Notes under the pieces: generated by a model
Seen by the model: the letters and a program-made list of their open reading frames with translations, nothing else
What the model was told of the DNA's origin: nothing
Database searches by the model: none
Shown: positions 12,004 to 23,033 of the stretch, piece after piece
Layout of the letters: every line of letters starts with the position of its first letter
Position numbering within the stretch: position 1 is the first letter of the stretch
Position numbers and translations under genes: made by a program
Assembly (NCBI GenBank): GCA_963931865.1
Contig: OZ007509.1
Span: forward strand, 6,154,882 to 6,218,881
Direction: 5' to 3'
Source of the DNA: Axinella damicornis
Lineage: Eukaryota; Porifera; Demospongiae; Axinellida; Axinellidae
Length of the DNA: 64,000 nt

Positions 12004-12485
12004 CCACAGGCTATAGGCGTCCACCAATAGTAATAAATCCCTAGATCATATCTTGTGGTACATCTGGGCGGTAGCCACTGTACCAAGCAATTTGTGAAGG
12101 TTACCTGCAGCTTTTTGTCTTGGCACCGAAGTGCCGAGAAACAGTGCTGGAGGCATACGTATGTGGTACACATAATTTGTAATAGGCGTTGAGATGGCAC
12201 TCCAAAAGTGATTGTGATTATGGGTTTTGTTTTGCTGCATCATGAATATACTAGCTTACCAGGACCATGAATAGATCACCAGGGGGTGCCATCTCATTCA
12301 CAGATATTTAGCTACATTCAACTGTAGCTTTTCATACAGGTCCTTTGTGGACCACACTTACTGTATTAGTGCAACATTAGTGTGGAACCCATAGAATTCT
12401 TGTTCTGACAAGAACTGTTGACATCGCTACTGAGAGTCTCATAACGAGTTTTTACCTGGTTTTTACCTGGGTTAACACTCCAGCT

Positions 12486-12486
<1 letters not shown>

Positions 12487-12519
<33 letters not shown>
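12487..12519. repeat. Poly-C tract, about 33 bp
   Basis: A single uninterrupted C run in otherwise unassigned DNA. Stretch 12004-12780 holds nothing else I recognise apart from a TTCACGTAAAATAAATTTCG phrase and its partial inverse near 12620-12690. Confidence 0.95.
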
Positions 12520-12779
12520 ACCATTTCTGATACTTAGTGTCAGGAACTGCAGCATGTACACCTGTGCGCTTTGTACAGTCTCATGTTACACTGCATAGCA
12601 ATTCGTAGATCGGGAAATTTTCACGTAAAATAAATTTCGCCTGCTAATTTTACGTGTTGTTTTATTTTCGTCGCTCGAGTACACTAAATTTCGTTCACGT
12701 GTACGTGTACATGTGCACGCTCCCGGGACCAGATATCATATCGCGTCAGATCAGCGTCAGTGAGGGAAGCAGCAGACAC

Positions 12780-14482
12780 CCATGGGTAATTCCAAATCAA
12801 TTCAGCAAAAGTTTGCAAGTGACCCCCTCAGAATTGGATGAAATTTGGTTTGTAAGTAGTACTTGTGGTTTTATGAAGCCAGACAAAATGTTACTCTCGT
12901 ATGTTGTATGGCTTCCTGATTATAGTCCATGAAATATTCAACTTTTTCCCGATTTTTGCTGGTATAGCAATTGTTCAAATCCTCATAACTTTCTCATACT
13001 TGATTGTTTTGTAATATCAATTGCACCATCTTGAAGCATGAGGAAAGGGCTTTCATATGGTATCTTGTATGGCTTCATCCGACAAAATTTAGGAGAGATG
13101 CACATTCCTAAACTTTGACCTTTGACCTTACAAGAAAAGTGCTGCTTTAAATTTTCTGATAATTAGTAGTGATACAGGCTAGGCCTTCAACTAAAAGCTG
13201 TAAACATTTTTTGCTGGGGCTCCATTGGGATTAGGAGATATGTGCTCTTATAGAAAGACATGTAGGCTATTTATGCCGTTTCCCCATAATTCCAGCCTCC
13301 CCGTACATCATAGGAATCACCCCTTGCATTTAAATTTTGGTGAGCCTGGACACAGGTGCTTGCCCAAGCAGATTACCAACCTGGGTGGGCATAGCCCAAA
13401 AGGCATCGAGTAGCAGGCTTCATACGTGAGGGTGTGCAGCGAGGTCCTACTCTTAGAGACTTTTTGATAGGCACCTTTCTTGGAAGGTGTATTATATCCA
13501 TGCTCGTTACTCAGCCTCATTAATATTAGGATAGCGAAACTTAGTGTGTGCATAGTCCACTGGTTGCTTGAAGTGTGTACCAAAGTGGGTGGAGACTGGG
13601 CGTGGCCAAGTGGGTATGGGGGTAGTAGCGTTTCCTCCTATTTCCAGCCTCCCTGTACGTCATAGGTATCGACTTTTGCGTCCCAATTTTGGTGAGCCTA
13701 GACATGGGTCCCTGCCCAAGCAGATTGCTAACCTGGGTGGGCATAGCCAAAACGGCATCGAGTAACGGGCTTTGTATGTTAGGGTGCGCAGTGAGGTCCT
13801 ATTCTTAGAGACTGCACTTGCTGGGTGGGTGTATATTCGACGCTCGTTACTCACCCTCATTGACGTTAGGATAGCAAACTTGGTGAGCGCATAGCGCACT
13901 GGTGGCGTGATGTGTGTACCAAGGTGGGTGGAGACTGGGCATGGCCAAGTGGGTATGGTGTGTAATAGAGTACTGAATTCGCCTTAAAGCCTACGTACAT
14001 GCCGTTCTATAAGCGCACATATCTCCTAATCCCAACGGAGCCCCAACATAAAATTTTTACAGCTTTTAGTTGAAGGCCTAGCCAGTATCACCATTAATTA
14101 TCAGAAAATTTAAAGCAGCACTTTTCTTGTAAGGTCAAAGGTCAAAGTTTAGGAATGTGCGTCTCCCCTAAACTTTATCACATGAAGCCATACAAGATAC
14201 CATATGAAAGCCTATTCTTCATGCTTCAAGATGGTGCAATCGATATTACAAAACAATCAAGTATGGGAAAGTTATGAGGATTTGAATAGTTGCTATACCA
14301 GCAAAAATCGGGAAAAAGTTGAATCTTTGATGGGCTATAATCAGGAAGCCATACAACATACAAGAGTAACATTTTGTCTGGCTTCATAAAACCATAAGTA
14401 CTACTTGCAAACCAAGTTTCGTCCAATTCTGAGGGGGTCACTTGCAAACTTTTGCTGAATTGATTTGGAATTACCCCCATGC
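12780..14482. mobile_element. Foldback element with arms of about 470 bp
   Basis: The left arm (12780-13256) and the right arm (13987-14482) are inverted copies. The outer ends are GGGTAATTCCAAATCAATTC and its complement, and the arms run inwards to GCTTTTAGTTGAAGGCC and beyond. The loop of about 730 bp contains a partly duplicated segment, with GGTGAGCCTGGACACAGG at 13340 and a second version at 13692. The open frames in the loop are shadows of that duplication. No transposase is present. The element is probably mobilised in trans or formed by replication template switching. Confidence 0.85.
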
Positions 14483-14522
14483 CATATCACTGATAGAGAG
14501 AGATCTGCCAACGGCTACTTAC

Positions 14523-14680
14523 CTCAAAAGATTTCACCCGTTTGTCTTGGCAGGTTCCAACTGCCTTCTGAAGGTTCGCTTCCATGATCGCGTGATTGGG
14601 CTGCTGCGCTGGTATAGAAGAACTCAGTGATCTTCCAGGATCAGGAACACCATCAACAGGTTTCTTTTGATTCCCGAAAA
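14523..14680 (-). CDS. Candidate orphan exon
   Basis: On the minus strand a 158-nt open segment lies between an AG preceded by a pyrimidine-biased stretch and a canonical donor (GAG|GTAAGT at 14517-14522). The encoded peptide includes PVDGVPDPGRSLSSSIPAQQ and ends QDKRVKSFE. The family is not recognised. The foldback element directly downstream could have separated it from later exons. It has no confirmed partner exon, so confidence is low. Confidence 0.25.
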
Positions 14681-15386
14681 CTCACACGTTAAGTAGAATC
14701 ATTGAAAAAGATAAGTTTCGTCATAATGCAGTATCGACAAAACTTAATTATGGCAAAAATTTCCTGATCTTATGACCTCAAAATTGTATCAGAGTGCCTC
14801 AGAACCATTCTCAGAGGCTCAAGATTCCGGGGGGGCATGCCCCCAGACCCCCCTACACATTGCGTCTTTGTCAAAGGTCTGCCAGGAGGTGGTCTATCAC
14901 ATGCATACAGTCCCCTGCCCACCATGACATCTCCTCCCCCCGGCAAACTCAAAATCCTAGCTAGATAGCTATAGCTACATGTAGAACCCTGAAGAGTTAA
15001 CCAGCTGCCATGTCCTCTGCACTTACACAGTCGTGCTGATACACACCACAGCGCTGTGCACGGGCCTGACTCTGAACTCTTCATATTTGCACTGTACGTT
15101 GTGTTTGTTGTTTAGAGGAACAGGTCACGACGCTCAGCAACTAGCACTCAGTCGAACCGGTAGCGCTACATTTCCGTTGCGACAGCGGAAGTGGGAGTTA
15201 CCCTACCATCTTGATTCCCGTCTTTGGGAATACAGCGTCGAATAACTTCGGAGCGGTCATCAGCAGTTACAAAAATGCGGCCCTTTCTATACTGTTCGTG
15301 CCTATTTCAATACGGTCTTCCAAGTCCAAGTCGGATCACATGGGTTCGTTTTTGGTGACAAAACTATGAATCAGCGCTTAATTAAG
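14681..15386. other. Unassigned stretch left of the two-gene transposon
   Basis: No gene was recognised. It includes a G/C-rich repeat phrase at 14828-14850 (GGGGGGGCATGCCCCCAGACC) related to those at 6452 and 7025. Confidence 0.45.
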
Positions 15387-15561
15387 TACTGTTATTTTCC
15401 GTTCCGTTGGAACATGTTCATCCGTTCCGCGCTCCGCGCCGCGTTTAGTCTTTGTAGTGCTATACTGTATAGTATAATATAGTAGGTACTAGCTAGGTAC
15501 TGCTACAAGCGCGGTACATTTGAAGTCTTAGTTTGTGCCTGTGCAAGTGAGCGATCGCGAT

Positions 15562-16548
15562 ATGACCTCTGCTGAGCCGGGTAGAAAGGCTCCCTACGCA
15601 GCTGACCTCAGGTGGCGAATAATTTGGCAGAGAATTGGAATGGAGCTCTCTTACCGGAGAATAGCTGCTAATCTCAATGTTGCCCTGGGAACTGTGTATC
15701 GTATAAACCGTCACTTTGTCGAGACCGGGGATGTGATGCCCAGAAAAGTACCTCAGCGAACGAATCTAAGGTCACTGAGCCACTCTGATGAGCTATTCAT
15801 CATAGGCTTGATCATTGAAAGTCCAAGTCACTATCTGAGTGAGATCTGCCATGCTCTTGAGGAAGTCTGTGGAAAACCAGTTTCTCCTGCTACTGTATGT
15901 AAAGTCATTCACAAGCACGGCTTTACACGCAAAAAGTTACAGCATGTGGCAAAGCAGAGATCACTACAGTACCGTGGTGAGTACATGGCTGAAATTCAAA
16001 TGTACAACCGTGAGTCTTTTGTCTTTATTGATGAAACTGGATGTAGCAGCAAAGATCACACTCGCAAATTTGGTTATGCAATGAGGGGCGAGAGTGCTGT
16101 GGAGCATAGATGGTTTCACAGGGGTACTAGAGTCTCAGCCATAGCTGCAATGACAACTACTGGGATTTTGGCTGTTGAGTTACGCAAGGGTTCAGTCAAT
16201 GGAGACCATTTCTTTGACTATGTGCGAGGAAGTCTCATCCCAGAAATGTTACCATTTGATGGCAGAAATCCAAAATCCATTGCAGTGATGGACAACTGCT
16301 CTATTCACCACGTTCAGCCAGTAAAACAGTTGTTCAAAGAAGCTGGAATCCTACAACTGTTTCTTCCCCCTTACAGCCCAGACTGCATGCCAATCGAAGA
16401 AACATTTAGTTACATCAAGTATTATCTCAAAGATCATGATGAACTATGGCAAGCCATGACAGATCCAACAGTACTTGTACAAGCAGCATTCGACAGTGTG
16501 AACAGTACACAATGCAAAGGATGGATATCAGATTGTGGATATCCTTAG
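15562..16548 (+). CDS. IS630/Tc1-mariner DD34E transposase
   Basis: The product is 328 aa. The N-terminal half (about 12-135) has the two helix-turn-helix parts of a paired-like DNA-binding domain, including SYRRIAANLNVALGTVYRIN. The catalytic part has VFIDETG (D157), VMDNCSIHH (D244) and PPYSPDCMPIEETF (E279), with 34 residues between the second D and E. This is the DDE_3 pattern of the IS630-Tc1-mariner superfamily and cuts and joins the TIR ends. ATG at 15562 is the first Met in a frame that is open a little further upstream. The frame is uninterrupted to TAG. Length is typical, and the catalytic triad appears complete. Confidence 0.93.
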   Translation: MTSAEPGRKAPYAADLRWRIIWQRIGMELSYRRIAANLNVALGTVYRINRHFVETGDVMPRKVPQRTNLRSLSHSDELFIIGLIIESPSHYLSEICHALEEVCGKPVSPATVCKVIHKHGFTRKKLQHVAKQRSLQYRGEYMAEIQMYNRESFVFIDETGCSSKDHTRKFGYAMRGESAVEHRWFHRGTRVSAIAAMTTTGILAVELRKGSVNGDHFFDYVRGSLIPEMLPFDGRNPKSIAVMDNCSIHHVQPVKQLFKEAGILQLFLPPYSPDCMPIEETFSYIKYYLKDHDELWQAMTDPTVLVQAAFDSVNSTQCKGWISDCGYP

Positions 16549-16582
16549 CTATAGTAATATGTATTAGTAATAATATGTATTA

Positions 16583-16956
16583 TAGCCTCGTTTCCAAGCC
16601 CCACCCAGCTTTCATCGCTTTCAGTACGGAAAAGTGGGGAGAGCCTAGTATGTTTCCTGAAGTGAGCACTAACTACAAAACGACAAATGGCCAGAACGAA
16701 AAAGTGAAGTTTCGTGTATTGTTCAACGCTTGGTGCGCATGTATGACAGTCGCCCCCCACTAGCCAGATACATGTGGTAAGTTACCTGGCACCTTAGCTC
16801 TTGCTGTTCTGAGCCCGAGATTGCCCATGTTGAATTAAGTCCTTTCTACCACCTTTCTACCCGCGAGCTCAACGTCACGCATGTGAGGAAACATACCAGG
16901 CCCTCCATGTTCTTTCGTGTAACCGAAAGCGGCGCGTGGGCCTGGGAACGAGGCTA
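16583..16956. mobile_element. MITE of the TAGCCTCGTTCCC family nested between the two transposon genes
   Basis: The left end is TAGCCTCGTTTCCAAGCCCC and the right end is GGCCTGGGAACGAGGCTA. This is the longest copy of the most frequent TIR family in the window. It is non-coding and lies in the intergenic space of the host transposon, so it probably hitch-hikes with it. Confidence 0.75.
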
Positions 16957-16975
16957 AATAGTATGGGCTCCTGAT

Positions 16976-17110
16976 GCAAAACAAGAAGTGTGTGTCTATG
17001 TACAAAACAAGAAGTGTGTGTCTATGTACAAAACAAGAAGTGTGTGTGTATATGTACAAAACAAGAAGTGTGTGTCTATGTACAAAGCAAGAAGTGTGTG
17101 TATATGAATA
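16976..17110. repeat. 26-bp minisatellite, about five copies
   Basis: The unit is ACAAAACAAGAAGTGTGTGT plus CTATGT, with minor variants, close to the 3' end of the accessory gene. Open frames over it on both strands are repeat artefacts. Confidence 0.9.
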
Positions 17111-17181
17111 GACGTAGCTGCAGTGCTGAAACTCGGACTATAATTTTCTCTTTTTTTCTTTCGCTGTACACAAAAAATCAT

Positions 17182-18419
17182 TTATAGTTTCTTAATATCA
17201 GAAAGAATTGTCCCTTGTAGTTCTTCATACTGCTGCTGATTTATCGCTCCACAGTCTAACAATGCATGCCACTTCTTGAGTTGGTCGATGCATTCAGATC
17301 TGATACTCACCCTACGCCCAGCCTGTCCAGGTGATGAACTGGTAGGAGTCACAGCTGATTTGCTGGCTGCTGATGGACGGGATGGAGAATTTGAATTACT
17401 AATAGAATGGTTGCGGAAAAATGTTTTTTTGGGTGGTGCATCAAGAGAGTCATGGTTGCCTAGCTCAACCAGGTGAGCCCATGCCCTCTTCTGCTCAGCA
17501 GAATACTTGTTCCCATGTGCGGCATGTAATTTATCATATATCTCATCCACTTTACGCATTTTTGCTACGTGGGAATCGTACCGTGACGAACCAGGTTTAG
17601 ATTTGTTAGGAGATTTTGAACGCGATCGTTTTTTCCCCCTTTTTGCCTCATTACAGTCAGTAGGACGTTTACTATAGCACCAAAAAGTGATTTCCTTTTT
17701 CTTCAGCTTGTCACCATATTTACCAATAAACTCCTGCATGTCCTTACTATCTATGATCCACTCCTTTTTACCCTTCAGGCCATGCCCAGGCTCGATATAG
17801 CCGAACTCAAGCTTTTCAGCCACTGGATGTGGTGTGTCATCTGGAAAGTTTCCTACAATAAGCTCTCTCATCTCATTAAAATCAATTGTTTCGGCAGTAG
17901 CCTTCACCATTGTGTATTCCTTCTTCTTATTCGGATTTATAATCATTATTCTGAGTGAATATCTCACTGCTGCTGTTTCACATTGATCAGCCACATCTTC
18001 TTCACCCTCATCGTCTTCACCCTCATCTTCTTCACTCTCAACACTTATACATGTAGGACTCTGTGCAAAAAAAAAATCAGAACTTGAGTGGATCACAGCA
18101 CTATTCCATTTAATGCACGCCAAAGTTATAACTTGCACTCACGTACCTGTGGATCTTCCAGAGAGAGAGGCGAACAAGGTGAACTCGGTTCTGACTCAGA
18201 ACCTACCGGTATTGACTGGGAAGTGCAGGACGACCAGCAATGTGCCCCATATGGTGTCGCTGAAGTAAAAATTCCGTAGTCTTTGTCTCTGTTTGCAAAA
18301 GGAGTCGAGCTTGGAGTTCCATTGTCCTCCTGATACAGCGGATACGGGTAACGCACGTGGCTAGCTCCAGAATATAATCCTGGATATCCAGCAGTGTAGT
18401 AGCTGTCCCACCTTTCCAT
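17182..18419 (-). CDS. Transposon accessory protein, two exons, unknown function
   Basis: Exon 1 is 18419-18147 (91 codons) and ends CAG|GTACGT. The intron is 86 bp with a T-rich tract and acceptor GCACAG. Exon 2 is 18060-17182. The phase is 0 and the product is 383 aa. Regions: a Tyr/Ser/Pro-rich N-terminus (1-91); an acidic run around 98-113 (ESEEDEGEDDEGEED); a compact mixed region at 122-222 containing LRIMIINPNKKKEYTMV and LEFGYIEPGHGL, whose pattern resembles a ubiquitin-like or PB1-type beta-grasp (inference); a basic segment with KRGKKRSRSKSP (231-242), a likely nuclear signal; a YSAEQKRAWAHLVELGNHDS block (277-296) followed by LDAPP; a low-complexity Ser/Pro linker; and a C-terminal helix-like tail. 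It lies inside the transposon TIRs, so it is probably a partner of transposition. I do not recognise a named family. Confidence 0.8.
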
Positions 18420-18651
18420 GATCAGAGAACGTTCCTGAGATCGAGAGAAGGCGCGCAAACGGCTTTATGAATACAATTATAAGCAGTACGGATCGCGGAA
18501 CACGGAACGCGGAACGCGGAGCACGGAATGCGCGGCATGTTCCAACGGAACGGAAAATAACAGTATACGGGGCGCGTATCCGCGCGCAGGGATCCCGTAA
18601 CCTTAGGCTTAAGGTAGTGCTGAGCTGCCCACTGATTATAAAATTCATTGC

Positions 18652-18970
18652 ACCACAAGTAACGCTTCATACTTACCTGTCCTTTGATATGGCTGCCGTG
18701 TACACAATGCAATTTCGCGCGCATTGAAGCCGCATGCGCCCTTGTCACTACGACCGCAAAACAAGTAACGCTTCATAACTTACCTGTCCTTTGATATGGC
18801 TGCAATGCAAAATTGCAATGCATTTGTCACTGCGACCGCAAAACAAGTAACGCTTCATAACTTACCTGTCCTTCTATATGGCTGCTGTGTACACAATGCA
18901 ATTTCGCGCGCATCGAAGCCGCATGCGGACTTGTACTGTCACTGCATGCAACCGCAAAACAATTAATTAG
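18652..18970. repeat. Three tandem copies of an 80-105 bp unit carrying a splice-donor-like motif
   Basis: CAAGTAACGCTTCATA starts copies at about 18655, 18761 and 18844. The middle copy is shorter. On the minus strand each reads CATATCAAAGGACAG|GTAAGT (CATATAGAAGGACAG in the third copy), a good splice donor kept in all three. The array lies just outside the right end of the two-gene transposon. It may be a duplicated 5' exon or promoter of an unidentified transcript, but no ATG precedes the donors in an obvious way. Confidence 0.7.
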
Positions 18971-19417
18971 TTTGCCTCGCTGTCATGGCTGCCAGTGGAG
19001 GCAGTTCCTGTATAATTTTGGCACAAGAAATAGCCTTCCGTGTGTACGAGGGCGGACTTTTATGGACTTCTGCGGGGAATAGACTCCTCCCTCGAGGGAC
19101 TGACGGATGTTTTTAGCGATTACTTGACCTGGAGTGGACAGTCTAGTTATGATCTGGTAAGTCTCGTTAGTAGCGATTTTTGTGGGCGGTCCATGATACT
19201 CAATAGAAACGTGTATATCTGGATGAACTTCTGTCAGTCGCTAATAACCATTCCACTGTGCGCTTCAGCAGTTTCCTGGGCAACGCTGTGCTGCGTTTGC
19301 TTGTGCGCGAGTTAGTACACTTATAGCGGCGATAACTAGCAAACTATACATGATCAGTGGACGGTTTTTGCTGCATGAACTTAGCTATGTGTGGTGCTTA
19401 TGTGTACCGAGTTTCAT

Positions 19418-19597
19418 TTCATATGGCCTTAGTGTAGTTGTCAAATTAATGAAAATGTTTGTATAATATTATATAAACTGTCACTGTCCCGTAACCTTAA
19501 GGTTAGGTTCATATGGCCTTAGTGTAGTTGTCAAATTAATGAAAATGTTTGTATAATATTATATAAACTGTCACTGTCCCGTAACCTTAAGGTTACG
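19418..19597. repeat. 90-bp direct duplication
   Basis: Two near-identical 90-bp units start TTCATATGGCCTTAGTGTAG at 19418 and 19508. Each ends in GTCCCGTAACCTTAAGGTTA, the same terminal sequence as the TTAA palindromic MITE that follows. Confidence 0.92.
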
Positions 19598-20852
19598 GGA
19601 TACTCGTGCGCACGCTGTCCGAAATGTATAGGGAAATGCATACTTAAGCTCGCTAACCAAAAATCTCGAGTACGAAGAGCGTGAGCAACTTGATTCTGGC
19701 GGTGGAGGTGCGCTGTCACAAGATGCAGGGCATGACGGAAGCTTTTACGGATACGCTGTATAGCCGTGCAAAAACGAGCAGTTCAGTTCACCAAAAAGCC
19801 GTATTTACCGCTTTTCTCGAGCGAGACAGCAGATAAGTTTGCCAAGGATTATGCTATCAAAAAAAGCTTCCGTCATGCCCTGCACCTTGTGACAGCGCAC
19901 CTCCACCGCCAGAATCAAGTTGCTCACGCTCTTCGTACTCGAGATTTTTGGTTAGCGAGCTTAAGTACTCGGGTGTATTAAGTCGTGGATCAATCTAATG
20001 CACGTTACACAGAGAATGTGCGGAAATAATTGCTAGTGTGCGGAAATAATCATTTAGTGTACGGAGAAAGATAATGGCGGTCTAACAAAACCAGCAGAGT
20101 ATAGTCTACTAGTGTGTCTCTCTGGATGATAGTTGTAGCTTCGCTTTGTGCTAGTTGTAGCCTATACCTTTGGTAGTTGCTTGTGTGACTCCGTGGTGCC
20201 GCTCCTGTGTGGATTTCGAACGGCAGTATATGCTTGACCTTCAGACTGTAATGCTGCCGATCGTGTACATGGAAAGTGTTGGAGCGAAGGCGGAGATGAA
20301 AACGCGCCTGTATTGTAGCGTTATGTGGTGCAAGAGAAGCTCCAAGGAACACTGAGTTAGAATTCGACGGGGGACTTGTCAGTCTATTGTCGTTACTGAA
20401 ATAACGGTCAAAACACTTTGTTTACAATGGCTCGGGGCTGACGTGGAGGCAGACTTTCGGGTTTTTTCGCTGTTTGGTAAGGCTTACCCGCGTCCCCCGC
20501 CGGTTTATGAACAACCCCCACAGGCCTAACCTACGTACGAAATTTGAGGCCCGAGCTCTGGCGTCTTAGTCTCCGCCTCAGGCAGTATATGTCCCTGAAG
20601 GGTGTTCACTGACACGCCTCTTGAACCGGATGTGGGCGGAGCCAGGGGGCGGGACTTACTGGTAAACAACAACAAAAGGTGCACCTGTTCAATAAACATA
20701 AGTATATTGGAACTGAACCAAGACACCTGGATGTACACAGTTACAAATACAGTGTATGATAGCATTGCTAATAGGCTAACCATTCCTTAATGCGGCTGAG
20801 TATGCATTTCCCTATACATTTCGGACGGCGCGCGCACGAGTATCCCGTAACC
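19591..20852. mobile_element. TTAA palindromic MITE, copy 1, interrupted
   Basis: The ends read GGTTACGGGATACTCGTGCG and its inverse, each bordered by TTAA (19587-19590 and 20853-20856). The element is palindromic around a centre near 19790. Removing the nested insertion and its duplicated TA leaves 427 bp, exactly the length of the intact copy at 51979-52405. TTAA targeting suggests piggyBac-type mobilisation, though the terminal GG differs from the usual CCC. Confidence 0.85.
19968..20800. mobile_element. 833-bp non-autonomous element nested in the TTAA MITE
   Basis: It interrupts GAGCTTAAGTATGCATTTCC at TA, with TA on both sides (19966-19967 and 20801-20802). Its ends are imperfect inverted repeats (CTCGGGTGTATTAAG and CTCAGCCGCATTAAG). 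TA duplication points to Tc1/mariner-type mobilisation. No transposase was found. Confidence 0.83.
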
Positions 20853-20856
20853 TTAA

Positions 20857-23018
20857 ACGTAGTAATATCAAGGTATACGTATGTAGTAAAAGCAATTGAA
20901 TTGCATGCTGAATGGGGATCTATATATTATACAGCTCAATACTTCTGGTTGTTAAACTCAACCCAGATAGCTACACACCAACAGGTGATGTGCACTACTC
21001 TAATGGAAAAAATATGGGGTGCCATCTGTGCCAAAGATCAGTCTATCGCTACATTTGTAATGTGCTGCTTACATTTATATAATTATGTGAAGCCATATTT
21101 GAAATGTGAGGCCATTTATCAGAGAACGCAGTAGCGTTCTCTATTTAGGGACGGCTAAGGAAATTTCGAAATACCATACTGATGCACCAGCAGGAAAGCG
21201 GCCAAAGAAGCTACTACCCCCCCAAACCAAGCATGCAAACCGAATGATACTGCCTAGCTGTTCACAAAAACACTCGCAAACGTACCTGAGAGTACGCAGG
21301 AGTCGATAAATAAGTCGCCGTAAAATTCCGATTTCGTCATCTTCTTCTTTCTTTCTTCTTCTTTCTCATTGACTAGCATAGCCGGACAACAAAAGCATTT
21401 CCTGAGCTAGTTCACTCCCAGAACAACATCGCTTTCGTCGTAGTAGCTCCTTTCGGCCCTTTTGACTACATACTGGCAAGAACGGCACTGCTGGCTAGCT
21501 ACGATTCCGTGAATTGCTAGCACGAAGTCATTTTGATGCAACCAGAGGTCACGTGTGCCAAATGCGCATGCGCAGTTCACATGCAAACGCACGTTGCATT
21601 CTTTTTTACAGCATTTCGGGCGAATCCTTGTGAATCCATCATCTGGTACCTCACTACCGCTGTGAGGAATTTCTACCAACCTGTTCTTGCCAAGATCTAT
21701 CGTGACTATGCCATCATGGAGTCGTGGCTTTCTTTTCATGACGTAACTACAGTGCAGAACATGTATATACCAATACTGTGAGTGAGGCTCGAGTTTTGGA
21801 ATACTCATATTATTAGTGGAAATAGAATGAAGCATCAAAGCCTGCTCAGTGCCCAGCAGAAGGTTCACATCCATCAAGGCAATTAATAAAATCTGACATC
21901 AGGCCCAGTACCCCCGTACTCTTACGGTGACGTCGTATGTACCATGACTAAGAAGTTACGCATTTCATGATCATGCGCTTGAAAAAGTACACAAACTAGA
22001 GGCAAAACATTTTCTCCCAAAAATTAAAAAGGATTTAGTGATGGCCTGTCACATTCGGAATTATTCAACCTCTTGAAAAAGCTAAGAAACAAGGAGAATA
22101 CCATTAACCAGCCTCAGTCCCATCCCATCCCTAAATTCTATCAGTCTAGTGGATTCGATCCTTCACTGCGAAAGCGATACATACAATGGACAGACTGGGC
22201 CGTTGTCTTGACAAAGTGTGATGGTACATGCTAGGGGTCATGTCGAAGGCCCAGAAGTTTGTGTCGGTTGTGGCCACAATTGCCAGTGTTATTATTATTA
22301 TCATTGTTACTAGGAGAATGCAGAGCATTGTGGGGCGAGCGTGAGCGATCTTGTGCTGTTAGATAGGAAAGACAACATAGTAAAACTGCATACATGCAAG
22401 CATGCATATAGGTCCCTGTGTTGTGCATATGTGTGTCGACTCTGCATAATTTTCACTGCATTGCACTCGCTCACGCTCGCCCCACATTGTGATGCATTAT
22501 CCTAGTTTCCTAGTTTAGCTACTCATTTTGACAGTCCGGATCCAGTTCAGTAATTATTGACACCCGAGCGGCAAAAATCACAGAGACAAGGATGACTGCA
22601 CTTGGTCCACTGCACATCGCCCACTGCGAGTTGCCCACAGCACATCGCCCACCACACGTTGCCCAACAGCACACTGTGCGTCCCATAGCACGTCACATAA
22701 CGTTGCAACACTGACCAGGATCGATGCTGACATGACCGCATGCACCTTGCGCTTCCATGCCCATGACGTCATAAACTTCAAGCCTGTGTACTTTGACCCC
22801 ACATAATATCAAAACAGCATGCATCAAAGTACTTTGCAGAAGGAATGCAACAGTGGCCATGCAGTGCACTACTAAAGTGCCTGTCCAGCTTGATTGCACA
22901 CTAATAGATTTGCACCTCCTTGGATTAGATCATGAGAACCTAAAATAGACATGCACCTCATCGCTGATGGTGGTAAAGTCTCTTCTATGGATAATAAAGA
23001 GTCTGCGGTCATTGTGAT
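20857..23018. other. Unassigned region with one weak open frame
   Basis: The longest open frame is 21407-21877 (-), about 156 codons. Its second half is Cys-rich (PKCCKKECNVRLHVNCACAF) but no family is recognised and splice context is absent. Short repeated words occur at 22610-22680 (variants of CGCCCACxxCACGTTGCCCA). Nothing else is supported. Confidence 0.4.
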
Positions 23019-23024
23019 TTTATT
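23019..23024 (-). promoter_or_regulatory. Polyadenylation signal AATAAA
   Basis: Canonical hexamer on the minus strand about 10 nt after the glycosyltransferase stop codon. It would give a very short 3' UTR. Confidence 0.6.
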
Positions 23025-23033
23025 ACAATAGAT

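Larger units (their letters stand above)
15389..18563. mobile_element. Two-gene Tc1/mariner-type (IS630) transposon, 3,175 bp
   Basis: Both ends read CTGTTATTTTCCGTTCCG and on to GGAACATG in inverted orientation (about 28 bp). Each is flanked by TA (15387-15388 and 18564-18565), the target dinucleotide of Tc1/mariner elements. Inside are a DDE transposase on the plus strand, starting 173 bp from the left end, and a spliced accessory gene on the minus strand, starting 144 bp from the right end. The two converge. Between them lie a nested MITE (16583-16956) and a 26-bp minisatellite. GC-rich CGGAACGCGG-type subterminal repeats follow both TIRs and are possible transposase-binding sites. Both genes look open, so the element may be recently active. 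Confidence 0.85.

Noticed and set aside
21407..21877. 156-codon Cys-rich frame
   Set aside because: No recognised family, no partner exons and no conserved copy in the window; listed only as a weak frame in the unassigned region.
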